Assembly (NCBI GenBank): GCA_905250025.1
Contig: CAJNOJ010000268.1
Coordinates: 62,001 to 126,000, forward strand
DNA: 64,000 nt
DNA from: Adineta ricciae
Taxonomy: Eukaryota > Rotifera > Eurotatoria > Adinetida > Adinetidae
Direction: 5' to 3'
In this document: positions 1-13,056 of the stretch, in pieces
How the letters are laid out: every line of letters begins with the position of its first letter
Position numbering within the stretch: position 1 is the stretch's first letter
The notes under the pieces: generated by a model
Seen by the model: only the letters and a program-made list of their open reading frames with translations
Told to the model about the DNA's origin: nothing
Database searches by the model: none
Program-made: the position numbers and the translations under genes

Positions 1-517
1 AAACATCTCGCGTCGAAACAACGCTCGAGTACGAAATGAAATAATTGCGTCACTTTCTTTGCACCGTACAACATATCAAGAGAAACATGAAACAATCCGT
101 TGGTAATTTCTTTCTTTCTTTTCGAATAGTTGGTAGAAAACAGACATTTCTTCGTTAAATTTGTTTTAGTCAAAAAAGAAAAGAACAGAACTTAAAGAAA
201 TAGACGAAGACAGTGAACAAAGAGAAAAAAAACAGTAAAGGACATAGAGAATCGTCATCAATGTATCAAACGTTGAACATTTGGCTTATTCTATAAACCT
301 TTTGTAGTTTTCTTCTTTCATAACATAGACACGAACACATCGTACATACATATAAATACACGCACACAGAAAAGTATATGTTGTTGATGATGATGTTATG
401 AGAATCTGTTGAATATATATGTCTCTCTCTCGTTTTCACTCACTTCATGTTCATTCAAATACACGAACAAAGAAAAAGAAAGACGAATTTAAAAAGAAGG
501 AAAAAAAAGTAAATGTG
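1..517. other. Non-coding stretch at left edge
   Basis: No exon-like reading frame on either strand. The missing C-terminal exon of the neighbouring E2 gene (about 45 residues after the LLSI motif) was looked for here on the minus strand and is not present. The sequence is A-rich with short CT and ATG/TGA simple repeats. Confidence 0.6.
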
Positions 518-518
518 N
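518..518. other. Single unresolved base (N), probable assembly join
   Basis: An isolated N sits exactly where the coding sequence of the UBE2D-like gene loses homology. One of only two Ns noticed in the window; the other is at 44282. Confidence 0.7.
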
Positions 519-993
<475 letters not shown>

Positions 994-2028
994 TCTCCGC
1001 GACACAATCTACAAATTGAGCCTGATGTAATGAGACGAGTATTTCAATTGTTGTTTAGGAAGTACGAGGAGAAAAGGGGGGAAAGATCTGGAAAGAAAAG
1101 AGAAAAGGTTTTGCTTTCTTTATCTTTACCAATGTGCGTTTTTTCCTTTTGTTATTCATGGAGGACAAGAAGACAACAATGTCGACGAAAAAGAAAGAGG
1201 TTGCGAGAAGCATTTGCTGCCGAACGCAAGTTCGCCTCTAATGGTAAAGAAGAAAAAGAATAAATAGGGGAGAAAAGAAGGCAATAGCGACGACGACGAC
1301 GTCGATGCTTAATGGGGCAGGAGGGGGAAAATCAAGAGAACGAAAGAAAAAAAAAAGAAATCAGGTTATCACGGGGCAATCGATGTCAGATGATTTAATA
1401 TGAAGGAAACAATTATTGCAAAGAAAGGTTTTTTGTTCGTTAATAAAGTGACTTAATTGCGTATGAGCCAGAAAATGAAACGAAGAAAAAAATCTTTATG
1501 AAGGAGAAAGAACAGTCAATTGAGAAAAAACAAAAATGTCAGGACGCCTAAAAACGAAAATGACTCAGGAGGATGTAGATGTTGATATTCAAAATGCGAA
1601 TGGGTATTTTTTCGATGAAACTATCTGGTAAAATGCGTAGGTTTCATATATTTCAAATAGTGTGTGTATTTTTGCTTTCACTTCTTTCTTCCTTCCTCCA
1701 CTAAACGTTTATGTTTGGACGACAACAACGCGCAATAAAGATGCGATGAATCAGATTGCACCTAGCGCTCCGGATAGAATTAGTAAGCAGATGAAAGACG
1801 AAAATATTCGACAATTATGAGTTATTCGAGAGAAAAATGCTGTTTAGAAGACGAATGCATGAATCAACACGAATTTCTCATGGAGGATAAAGGGAAGAAC
1901 TAATGAAGTTTTGGATTTATGACGCCGATCAGCTGGTTATGGTTTCCTTGGCAACAAAACAGTTTTTTGCGAAAAAAACAACAAAAGCAGGCTTGTTTAA
2001 TTCTTTATAAATCTATTTAGTATTTCAG
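994..2028. other. Intergenic, between divergent E2 and OGDH genes
   Basis: Purine-rich AAG/GAA sequence upstream of both genes. Short open frames exist, for example an ATG near 1536 followed by a few codons, but none extends into a recognisable protein. Probably 5' UTR and promoter DNA. Confidence 0.5.
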
Positions 2029-5000
2029 ATGGAACGTCTAGTTTCATCAGTTACACGACCGCGTTTATTAACTGTTCGATGTATCCTAAAACTGACATTA
2101 CCAATCCGCAGTGCGTATGCACCGGCTAAATCCGATGGATTTTCTGTTAATTATCGTGATCAAATGTATAAAGAGTGGTTGAGCAATCCACAATCAGTGC
2201 ATAAAGTAGAATACTAGTTTTTAAAGATGAAAAAAAAGAGAGCTCAAACCAACCGATTGATCCTTTAGTCTTGGGACTTGTATTTTCGGAGTCAAAACCA
2301 AGGAAAATCTTCCATGCCAACCTCTGTTCAAATCTATCCGATACAACCTACAGCGGTGTCTGCGAGTAATTTTCGCATTGATGCCAAAGCTGTCAATGAC
2401 CATATGGCTGTCGCAGCACTTATTCAGTCTTTTCAGGTTTATCGTTTGGATATACATGACTTTTCGGAGAAAATCTTCTTCTGTAGACGCGCGGTCATAA
2501 AGTCGCTCAACTCGATCCACTTGGTATTTCATCGATTGATTTAGATCGCGAAAGGCCCATTGATCTATCGTATCAATTCTTCAATTTTTGTAAATAACTT
2601 CAATAATGCAATTCCTTCATACAGAATTTTCATTGCAGCCGAAGCCGATCTGAACCGGCAATTTGTTCTGCCACCATTCACATTCATCGGTGGCCGCGAA
2701 ACACAACTGTCTTTACGTGAAATTCTTCGCCGATTAGACGTAAGATGTTCTATAAAGTCAAATATGACCACAGTTTTCATTGGTCATTAGTCGAGATCTT
2801 TCTAGTCTAAAAGACATACTTAAACTCAGGTAAATCTATCCTTTGCGCCAGTAGGTTACAGCAACTGTTCTATGCACAATGTACTCTGGATGGGCCACTA
2901 TATTAATCTTTCATTCTCGATTCTCTACGATGCTTCTTCTTTGACTGAAGATTTCGATATCCGAGGTATCGATGAATGCCACGTTTTTTTTCTATTGATA
3001 GTATGTTTATTGTCGAACAATTGGTATTGAATATATGTATATCAACAATCGTGAGCAGTGTAATTGGATTCGAGAACGTTTTGAAGATTCATCGCAGTTC
3101 AAACTGTCAAATGACGAGGTTCATCGTGCAGTTCAACGACTCATTCGAACAGCTCAGTACGAAGAAATGTCATACCAGAAATCAATATTATTTTCTGCAT
3201 AGTTTTGAAAAGTCCTTAGGATCGAAATGGGCGACTGAAAAACGTTTCGGTGTCGAAGGATGCGACATGTTAATACCCGCGATGAAAATGGTCATTGATA
3301 CTGTCATTCAAACCGGTGTCGATACACTTATTATGGGCATGCCACATCGGTGAGATATTCATGTTCATTGTTCGGTCAGAAATTTCTTTTATTTAGTGGT
3401 CGCCTTAATGTTCTCGCCAATGTTATTCAAAAACCACTGGAAGAAATTTTCTGTCAATTTAACAAACATTTAAAACCGTCTGACATATCAGTTAGTACGA
3501 ACTTATCAAAACATTCTTTACCGAAGCTTTCGATATGGTGTTGTAGGAAAGTGGAGATGTGAAATATCATCTGGGCACATGCGTTGAACGTTTGAGTTCA
3601 GTGACAAATTCCAAGATAAAATATGTCTTGCTCGCTAATCCATCGCATTTAGAAGGTAATCGACGCGAGAAAAAGAAAGCACATTTATGAAACATGAAAA
3701 CAAGGGTTTCTTCGGTTTAGCTGTCAGTCCCGTTGCTCAAGGTCGAACTAAAGCCGAACAGTTTTACCGTGGTGACGAAAAAGGTGACAAGGTAATGAGC
3801 ATTTTGGTACATGGCGATGCGGCTTTCGCTGGTCAAGGTGTCGTTTATGAAACATTCCACTTAACGAATCTACCTGCGTACACAACTCATGGGACAGTTC
3901 ATATTATTTGTAATAATCAAGTATGACAAAAACGTTTATCCGTCAGAAATTCAGTATAAATGTTTAGATCGGCTTTACGACGGATCCTCGTGTAGCACGC
4001 TCAAGTCCGTATTGTACTGATGTCGCTAGAGTCGTCAATGCACCGATCTTCCATGTAAATGCTGACGATCCAGAAGCAGTTCTACGCGTTGCAAAAGAAG
4101 CAGCAGAGTGAAGATGTAAATTCAAACGCGATGTTGTCATTGATCTGGTAATTATTTCACTGACCTACTAATTTTTCAATTTTAAAGTAATGTGTATTTC
4201 GTTCGAAGGTGGGTTATCGTCGTTATGGTCATAACGAAGTGGATAATCCTAATTTCACGCATCCATACATGTTCGTGTCTCATCTTTACGTCTGTATCAT
4301 TTGATTCCTGTGCATTGCATTGTAGGTATAAGAAAATCGAAAAGCAGACACCGATATTGACAAAATGGACTGACAAATTGATCAACGAAGGTAGAATTAA
4401 CAAGAGTTGGTACGAAGTATGTATTGATACTGTTCAGTTTGATTGAGGAAGTCTGCTCCATATTCTTTCCAGACTGAGGTCGCTAATTATGAAAAGCGTC
4501 TTGTCGAAGCGCTTGCTAACTCCAAGAGTGTTATCTATGATAAACAGAAAAAATGGCTTGACTCGCCATGGAAAGCTTTCTTTACAAAAACACCTCCTTT
4601 TGCTCATCCAATAACGGGTGTGCCAGAAGAAAGACTTCAATTAGTTGGAAGCAAAGTTCACGAACTACCTGAGAGTTTTACTCTTCACGAACGTTTGAAA
4701 AGTAATTTTGCAACTCGAACAACGATGTTACAAGAACGTAAAGTTGATTGGGCTCTAGCAGAAGCCATGGCATTAGGAAGTCTCTTACTCGATGGTCAGT
4801 ATATCCGTTTTAGCGGACAAGACGTCGAACGAGGCACATTCTCTCACCGTCATCATGTTTTGCATGATCAAGAAAAAGATCTAGTCTTCCATGTACCACT
4901 AAACGAATTAGTTGCAGTACAAGGACATTATACAATATGTAACAGTTCGTTATCGGAATTTGCTGTGTTAGGTTTTGAACTGGGATACGCGATTACAAGT

Positions 5001-6135
5001 CCATGTACGCTCGTCCTTTGGGAAGCACAGTTCGGTAAGAGAATCCAGCCGAATTCTCCCTTGTAATCGCTTTTGTGTTAGGTGATTTTACTAATAACGC
5101 CCAATGTATTATTGATCAATTTCTATCCAGTGGACAGGCAAAATGGGTTCGCCAGAATGGACTTGTGCTTCTTCTACCCCATGGATATGACGGATATGGG
5201 CCAGAGCATTCATCAGCAAGATTAGAACGATTCTTACAGGTACTGTCTGACTTTTTTTGTCTCCACCTAATCTGAAACTATTTCATTCGTTCAGATGTCT
5301 GCTGAAGATGCAGACCAGGTGCCAGATCTCGAAAACAGTGCTCATACAGATCTTTCCATGTACCAATTGGAAAACGCAAACTGGATCATCGCTCATTTAA
5401 CGACTCCTGCAAATTATTTTCATATTCTTCGTCGACAATTAGCACTTCCATTCCGAAAACCATTAGTTCTAATGACGCCCAAGTCTTTACTTCGTTTGAC
5501 TGAATGCCGATCATCGTTTGATGAGATAATCGAAGGTACCAAAATACCCCTGCGAAGCTTTGTTTCTGTTTATATCGCTCTGCTTTTTAAGGAACAACTT
5601 TCAAGCGTATCTATCCTGAAGAAGGTGCAGCCGGGCACAATCCTGATGCCGTGAAAAAGTTAGTTTTCTGCTCGGGCAAAACATACTATGACTTAATCAA
5701 AGCGCGGACAGTACAGGAACTTGAATCGGACATTGCCATTGTCCGTATCGAACAATTATCTCCGTTTCCATTCGATCTGATCGAGATCGAGTTGAAAAAA
5801 TACAAATCAGCAGCAATATGTTTTGCACAAGAAGAGCACAAAAACATGGGACCGGTAAATCAATTTAATCAATCATTCGAAATATCCTATCGATCATCGT
5901 TTTCTTTAGTATTCGTTCTGTAAAGCACGCCTTAATCTTCTTCTTCGTAAGATGAACGACAATCGAGTCGACAAAATCGAGTATGCGTATTTCGTAAGAA
6001 GTCACAGATATTCAAATGTTATTCTATTTTGACAGGTACGCAGGACGTGCTTCAGCAGCAGCAACTGCTACTGGTATCAAATCGATTCATTCGACCGAAC
6101 AGGACAATTATATGCATCAGGCTATGAAAATATGA
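2029..6135 (+). CDS. OGDH: 2-oxoglutarate dehydrogenase E1 (OGDH), with one in-frame TGA
   Basis: Thiamine-diphosphate-dependent E1 subunit of the mitochondrial 2-oxoglutarate dehydrogenase complex (TCA cycle). About 15 exons were joined by eye and give near full-length homology. In order: an Arg-rich targeting peptide ([14 protein letters not shown]), the N-terminal motif [187 protein letters not shown] and the C-terminal [12 protein letters not shown]. Introns are mostly 34-60 nt; one of about 260 nt starts near 2741. The ATG follows a splice acceptor directly. In the exon after NNQ the expected Trp of the AAEW motif is TGA (4109-4111), which would truncate the protein. All other exons keep frame. 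Confidence 0.9.
4109..4111 (+). other. Premature stop codon in OGDH (expected Trp)
   Basis: Reading frame ...[22 protein letters not shown]... Homologues have Trp here (AAEWR), so TGG to TGA is a single substitution. No GT-AG intron could be placed to remove it. Confidence 0.75.
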
Positions 6136-6508
6136 AAATAATCAAGAAATTTAATTAACTGTACTGTTTTCTTCGTCGTCTTTCGCGTCGATTTTCATGT
6201 TTTTTCTTATAAATAATGACAAAATGTATATGAAATCACGAAATATATTGTGTCTCTAATCTGGATGTTCTAAACTATCTACAACGATTTCTTTTCTCTT
6301 TTTCCTCGATTGGAATGTGAACCTATAAGTATATCGGGATAAAAAAAACGACCTCAGAACGAGAGAGAATCACATATCTGAACCACAGACAAAAAAATAT
6401 GATTGAAGAAAAAGAAGAATGTAATTTTGGAATATACAAAAGAAAACTGTTCGTTGTTGTTGTTATTGTTTTTTTATGTATAAAATTGATGATTCGATTA
6501 AACCAATT
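6136..6508. other. Intergenic between convergent 3' ends
   Basis: AT-rich sequence between the OGDH stop and the stop of the minus-strand gene. Only 3' UTR-like sequence is seen. Confidence 0.5.
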
Positions 6509-8173
6509 TTAATCAAAATGGTATCGAGACTTGGAACTCGCTTCGTATGTTATCGGAATGGTTGATGTGTATGAGGGGGTGGGAGGCGCGATAACGTCGT
6601 ATGTGTCACAAACAGCTTCACGGGATCCCGCTGTGTACCGAGTGACGAAATCGTCTCTATCTTGTCGATAATTGGAATAATGATTTAATGCATTGTACGA
6701 TTTGGACGTTGTTGGGCCAAATGCTGAAAGGAAAACAAACGTGACGCAAGTTATTTTTTACTTATTATTTATTATCTTTCTTTTCTATGGGTTTATTAAG
6801 AAAAATAAGAATTAATTTTTATCAAGTAGGCAAAGCAATACTCACTTGAAAAAGTCCGATCATTTCGAGTATCCAACTGAGATACTAGACAAAACAATCA
6901 AATAGATGAGAAATATAATCAAAAACAGAAGTCATTACCATAACGAGAACGTTGGCTGGGTTGTTCGGCTGTAACGACCATCGTACTGGTTTCTATTTTA
7001 TTCAAAACAAACATCGACTAGAGAAAAAGAATGTGTGCCTTTGCTCTTTCAAACCTGTCATTGAATCACGTCGTATCTTTTCGTCTTTTTCGAATCGTTC
7101 AATCACTTGTGTTTCTGTTTACACAAAGAAAGTTAAGCGTAGTGAAATGATCTCATTCGTTGGATTGGTTACCTGATCTGCTCAATGGTCTAAGATCTTT
7201 TGTTGTTGTTCCAACACTTCTTGTAGAAGGTCGAAGAGCTAATGAAAAGCAGAACATAAAAATACCGAAAACAATTCTTTCTGCTTGAAACCTGGCTGAG
7301 CTGTTATTTTGAAATTAAAGTTTTCTGTTGTTACTGTTTCACTCTGTTGAATCTTTCGGGGTGGTGGTGGTGGAGGTGTTGGATCGCGTTGAACTAATCG
7401 GTGAATGAGAAGCGTGACGAAACAAAGCAAAAGATTCTTCTTACTTGGTACAGTACGATCATTGGGTCGATTAAAACTATAGTTGAATTCAAAATGTTCT
7501 TCTCGATGTTCATCAACATATTTTGTACATCGGCCGTCTTATAAAACACTTGAAAATCATATTAAAAAAAGTTCCTTCAATTGTTTACCTGTTGATTCTC
7601 TGTTATTTAGATCATAACACGATGAAGGTCGAGAACGTATTTTAACTTGTCGAACAAGAGGTGATGGTGAACGCACATACGCAACCCCAGTATGAATAGG
7701 TCGACATTGCTCTTCTTCGATTGTTACTGTTTCTAATTGATTATTGATGAAAACATTTGCACGTGTTGATCATAATTCTATCGGAAATCTTCTTACCTAG
7801 TTTTTCAACGAGTAAATCTCCTGATCTACTGCGGATGATCTGTCGGCGCGGTAACGGCGGTGAATAGACAAAATTCGTGTATTGAACGTTCGGTTGATAT
7901 ATACCTAAGATAATTCAATCAAACAGTAACGAAATGGTTTGTTCTCTCGCGGAAATTTACTGTATGATTCGCGTTTGAATCGTCGACCTGATGAGTGACT
8001 TCGAGCATGTGGCTTCTGTATGGCAAAATCACTGTCGACGAAGTTGGAAAACTGACAGTTGCATGGTTCTGTCAACGCAACGGACAACGGTCGGCCATTA
8101 TGATATTGTAAGTAACATTGATTATCCCATCCAAAACTTCCCATTAGACAAGTTTCGTCGTCAATAAGTAAAT
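6509..8173 (-). CDS. Many-exon proline/serine-rich protein of unknown function (5' end not found)
   Basis: Not recognised. About nine short exons on the minus strand splice almost entirely in phase 1 and stay open to a TAA at 6511-6509. In order they read: LLIDDETCLMGSFGWDNQC, QFSNFVDSDFAIQKPHARSH, GRRFKRESY; QPNVQYTNFVYSPPLPRRQI; ETVTIEEEQCRPIHTGVAYV; DGRCTKYVDEHREEHFEFNY; IQRDPTPPPPPPRKIQQSET; ALRPSTRSVGTTTKDLRPLS; ETQVIERFEKDEKIRRDSMT; ETSTMVVTAEQPSQRSRY; VSQLDTRNDRTFS; and a last exon starting TFGPTTSKSYNALNHYSNYR. The product looks intrinsically disordered, rich in Ser, Arg and Pro, with a run of six prolines. The first exon seen begins at 8173 in phase 1, so a further 5' exon is expected; an internal ATG lies at 8144. 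A cytoskeletal or scaffold role is only a guess. Confidence 0.65.
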
Positions 8174-10508
8174 CTAGAGCAAAAACAATTGAACATACTT
8201 GAAGGATGTGATTATCTCTACACAAATATACGTGTGTATGTTATTCGAATAGTATGTATGTAAACACACTCGGAAAGATGTCTGAAAACGTATTGAAAAA
8301 GAAAATAACTTAAAGAAATAGAAAGAGAGGAGGGGGAGAGAGAAAAAAAAGTAATATGACATTTTTTCCTCCTCGAGTCTTGTTGTTGAGAAAGAAACGT
8401 AGAGGTTCTGTTTTTTTTCCCTCTCTTCTCAGTTTGACATTGAATTAAAAAAATTGACGATAGGAGTGTAAATATATATAATATACAATAAGAAGTATTT
8501 TAATGACACGCGCGTGGATGAAGACAGGAAAACATACGATTTTCTGCTTCAGTGTTGTGTATGCTAAATTGATCCTAAATAAATCGATGGTATTTTTTTG
8601 TGGTTTATGTGCGGTTGTTGTGTGAGACATTTTATTATTTTCTCTCTCTCTCTTCGCGAAAGAATTTCTTGATGAAAAGCCATCTAGTTGCCTTTTTATG
8701 AGTAATTAACACGTGTTCTTCTTTGTTTTTTCTCATTCTAACATACCATGCATGCTTTTTTTACTCCATGAGATAAAGTGTAGGTTAGATATCCATGTTC
8801 TTTATGTAATCTACTCAGCCAATAAGAAGATATGTTGATCAATTCGACAACAGATTGTGACTGATGCAAATCGTCAAGGTCAATGTCATTAACACCACGA
8901 ATCTTCGATTGTTACATTCCTGATACATGAAAAAAAAACACATAGGCCTTACTCGATTCAATTCATTATTCAATGTTTTGATGTTATTCCTATTTGCCTA
9001 AAAAAAAATTTGCAAACGAGCGCGTTCTTTTTCTTTTCTTTCTCTTTCTTTTTAACTATTGTTCTATTTTCTAAGCTCTAAGACAGAAAGCCTTATTCTT
9101 TTCATACAAATGATTCTCTTCTTTTTTTTTATTGACGAGACACATGGAATTTACCTTTGAAACAAAGAGTGTATTATATATGATATCGATTTTTGATGTC
9201 AAGACAAGTTTCCTTGAGAGACAGAAAAGGACGTTTTTTCTTCTCATGAGTCGATTCATTCTCTCAGTGAATAAACAAAACAACAACACGATCAATCTGA
9301 GGTTCCCTTTTCTCTCTTACACTATAAACATATTTTAACGATCTTGTCGAAAATAAAATACAGAAAAAGAAAGAACTGAGTGATTTATAAGCGTGCTTCT
9401 GCACACATAAATTGGTGTTTGATCGTGCGCGAATGTTTTTTTGAATAGCTTTCAAGGGTATTCATGTACACACTTCACTGCGAAGACATAGCGACGAGGG
9501 TATTAAGGCCAGAAGTTTAACATCGCGATATATTTGCATAATACAATCAACAACATACTAGTTTGCTTTCTCAGTCGTTTAGATTTGAGATTTTTTTTTT
9601 CTTCAGACTAACTACGGGAGAAAAGAATGCAAATATAGGGAAGCAGCTTACGAGTCGATAAATTCGCTGTCTGAAAGAAAACATTTGTTTTGGAAGGTTG
9701 AATGTATATCCCTGCGCGAATAAATCAACTTGAATATATCGATTGATGAAATAATTAAATATTTATGAATAATTATTTATCTATGCATGAGAGAAGTTTT
9801 AATTAATTGAGTTTGTAAATGAGAATGCCAGAAATACTTGTATAATTAGTTTCTAACGCATCGAGAAAAACGCACGACGACTTGTCGAAAGCGATGAATA
9901 CATCCATTGATCACATAACGTTTCGATAAATTATTATCTAGATAAGGACAACGACATATGTACCACATATATATAAATTCAAGGAAAAAGACATTATATA
10001 TATGCTAAATAGTCGCATTGACTACGAATGTAATAATTAATACGGTCTGTTGCCGTTATGGTGGGATGACAAATCATACAACCTTGTTGGATTAATTCAG
10101 CTTTGCAAATGAACATTACTCTCGAAGGATTTTTCACAATGACTTAGATTGAATTCGATGTCAAAATTGTTTCCGTATGAAGTCTGTCGGTCTCTCAGCA
10201 TAAACATTACATTCAAATTTATAGTTCTGGATGTGTACATGAGGAGGAGTTGTATAGAAATCTGTTTGTTTTTATGAATGTTGAAGTGTATATAACAAAT
10301 AAAAGATAAACGAAAAGAAAATCAAATGAAGGAATGCTAACATGAATAGAGAGAAAAAAATTAATTCGTCTACCACAAAAGGAGAAGAAAGATAATTTAG
10401 ATTTGTTAGATTATTGAGCGGTAGATATAAACCAATTTGTACAACATACGAGAACGAACAAGAGCCATTGTAAGAACAAAGAGAGAAAAGAGCGAGAGAA
10501 GAATTGAA
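8174..10508. other. Gene-poor AT-rich stretch
   Basis: About 2.3 kb holding the presumed 5' region of the minus-strand gene and the 3' UTR of the Brat-like gene. Several short open frames occur, all of low complexity and without start, splice or homology support. No repeat of note was recognised. Confidence 0.5.
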
Positions 10509-12258
10509 TTAATAATAATTTGGATTTATATCACTGCTTGTTGATTCGAGACCTTCGCCGAGTTTGTACACGTAGATTTTGTAATCTTTCGATGCCATCG
10601 CTAATTCATCGTTATATCCAACAGCAACATCGAAACATTGAGAATGTTTCATTAACTAAATATACGCAGAAATATTATCCGAGTGCGAAGGTCGACAAGG
10701 ACTTACTGAATAGTGTGAATATTTTTTATTTCCATCATAATCGTAAGTTGTGATATTGAAATTTTCGTGATTATCAACAACAATCAGTTCACGTCGTGGT
10801 TGATTCTTACAAAAACGAATGATTTTATGAGAAAAACTAGGAAAATAATACCACTTACAATACGACATGCGATAGGATACGAAATTCCAGCACCAATATT
10901 CTTCAAATGTTGCCCGTTATAATCGAAGACTCGAACGAAATGTGACTCATTATCACTAATGTAAAGTTCATGTCGATCATTGACACAGACACTTGTCGGA
11001 AAACTTAAATGATCACGTAAATCACATTGACCCCAGATACGGCCCGAACTGGCGTCATAAATATGAACTAGAACACGAAGAACAGATAATCAGATTTCGC
11101 CCGCACAGAACTTTACCTTTCATAATTTTGGATTCAATAATAATGATTCGACCTTGTTGATCGATACAAATAGCGCGTGGACTTTCGAGATCGTTTCCGA
11201 AACGACGAATGAATTGACCATTACGATCAAAGATCTGTATCATGGGCCGTGGAGAACGTTGAACCATCACGAGCTACATACATAGATTGTTTCGAACAAA
11301 ACTAAACACATCATCGTATCGCTTACTAGGTCATGTCCGGGTAAGACAGCAACACGATACGGATAAAGCAAAGCGCCAGGTCTTGTTCCAGCTTGACCAA
11401 ATTTCATTACGCATTCTCGACGAACAGGATCGAAAAGTTTAACTTGACTTGAATTCGTATCGACAACTGTGATTGTTCCATCCGAAAGAAATGTAATACC
11501 ATTTGGTTCGAGAAATTCATTGATACCACGGCCATAGCCACCAAATTTGTATTCGTCTAAACATACAACGCATGAAAATGATTCAACGTTCGATTTTTTT
11601 AATGGCAAAATTTACATGACGTCGAAATGCGTGGTGGCATTTGATTGTGCTGTGACCGTGAAGAACGACGAACATGCTGATCGGTATGACATGAAGATCG
11701 ATTCGCTGAATAGTGTGTAGCCGTCATAGGTGGTTCAATCTCCATATTAAATTCAGCTGCCGATGGATCAAGTAATGATGATCTTTTCGATCGATGATTG
11801 AATGGCGATGGTTCATAGGAATGATAACCACTTGTGCTGCCGAGTAAATCAGCTGATGACGATCCAGCTAATGCTTCTGAACACAAATGAAAATCTCCAA
11901 TCAACGATTTACGATGGCAATCAAAAGACATACCAAAAGTAATTCCAGCTTGTTCAATCATTGAAAAAATATCATCATGATTATCGACTAGTGGTTCAAG
12001 TGACGTCGATTCACTTAAACTTGTATTCGCACTACTGTGTCGCAGTAAGTAATTATCAACTGATGGTGATAAATTTAACATCTTTGATCGATTGGTTTCG
12101 AAGAGATGTCGATATTCATTCCAAGCATCGTTTTCGTTTTCATCATTGTCAATCGTAATTGTTGGTGCACCTAGAATCCAGTCAGACAATCGAGCTGGTA
12201 TCTTTTGTTGGAAAAAATGCATATTTACTGTTCGGGATCTTCCATCGATGATCATCAT
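10509..12258 (-). CDS. Brat-like TRIM-NHL protein lacking RING and B-boxes
   Basis: NHL beta-propellers of the Brat/TRIM2/3 group bind RNA or proteins; Drosophila Brat represses translation. The first exon (12258 to about 11613) encodes a Ser-rich, probably disordered N-terminus of about 215 residues. Six propeller blades follow over the next exons: YGRGINEFLEPNGITFLSDG with VVDTNSSQVKLFD; LLYPYRVAVLPGHD; IQIFDRNGQFIRRFGNDLE with SPRAICIDQQGRIIIIESK; VHIYDASSGRIWGQ; LYISDNESHFVRVFDYNGQH; LIVVDNHENFNITTYDYDG; and the closing KHSQCFDVAV, MASKDYKIYVYKLGEG. The KHxQCFDVA ... ASKDY signature is what points to Brat. No RING, B-box or coiled coil is visible between 12258 and the next gene. A small upstream ATG frame at 12340 overlaps the chosen start in another frame, so the exact N-terminus is uncertain. 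Confidence 0.82.
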
Positions 12259-13056
12259 CTATCATAGTCTTCTTATTTGTTACATCCGAAAAATGTACAC
12301 GAATTGGTGATGATGATACACACGAATTATTATCATTCATTGTAAGTTGAATATAAAATGGAAACTTTCTCTCGTACAATGAACTGATCACGATCAGAAA
12401 CGATGGAAGTATGATGAAATGAGCTAGTCGAATCTATTTACATTCACTGTTCGAAGGTTACTGTCTTGTTTTTCTTTAACGTTTCATAGATGAGAAAGAA
12501 TCATCCAGGCAGTGATTTCTGTGGACAATACAGACGAAGGAGAAGAAAGATTATACATCGATAGTTATTTTCATTGGATGATACAACAGATGTTGACTGT
12601 CGCATCTTCTACTGATCACAAATGCACTCTATACAACTCTTTTGTTATTACTGCAAACGATCAAATCTCTTGGTGAACATTTGATCATTGATTTCATAAA
12701 GAAAATCTATACGAAAATATTTTCGAATGATATACAATAACCATTGTGACATATATTTTTTGTTGAAAAAAATAGAACCTAATGAATAACAAAAACATCC
12801 TATCAAATAACAGTCTGACCCACGCATAAGAAAATATTGATTTAAAGTATAGCCTTAAATCTGATTGATAATTGATTTCCACTTAAATCTGTTTTCATTC
12901 CATATGATTGGAAATTAGACATGATTTCCTCACCCCTGAGTAGCATATAAAAACACAATGACAATCGATTGTGAAGTCAATTTAAAGTAAGTGATACTTT
13001 CGCAATTGACGAGTCTTCTATCCCCGTGTTTTTCTCAGTAGTTCGTCGAGAAAATC
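12259..13056. other. Divergent intergenic region (Brat-like / CAP)
   Basis: Shared upstream region of two divergent genes. A TATA-like box lies 111 bp before the CAP start codon. No further genes are seen. Confidence 0.5.
12946..12953 (+). promoter_or_regulatory. TATA-like box of the CAP gene
   Basis: TATAAAAA lies 111 bp upstream of the start codon of the secreted CAP gene. Position and match are reasonable for a core promoter; nothing else in the sequence confirms use. Confidence 0.4.

Noticed and set aside
1030-1263. Lys/Arg/Glu-rich open frame upstream of OGDH
   Set aside because: Low-complexity purine-rich translation with no homology or splice context.
1536-1900. Short ATG frame with QEDVDVDIQNAN and a later AMNQIAPSAPDRISKQMKDE
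   Set aside because: Looked like exon fragments but no consistent splicing and no family recognised.
8445-8630. Minus-strand frame beginning MSHTTTAHKPQ as a first exon for the proline-rich gene
   Set aside because: Its only good donor is phase 0, but the next exon needs phase 1.
12182-12391. Minus-strand frame beginning MNDNNSCV upstream of the Brat-like gene
   Set aside because: Overlaps the chosen first exon in a different frame and would need a 25-nt intron; kept only as an alternative N-terminus.
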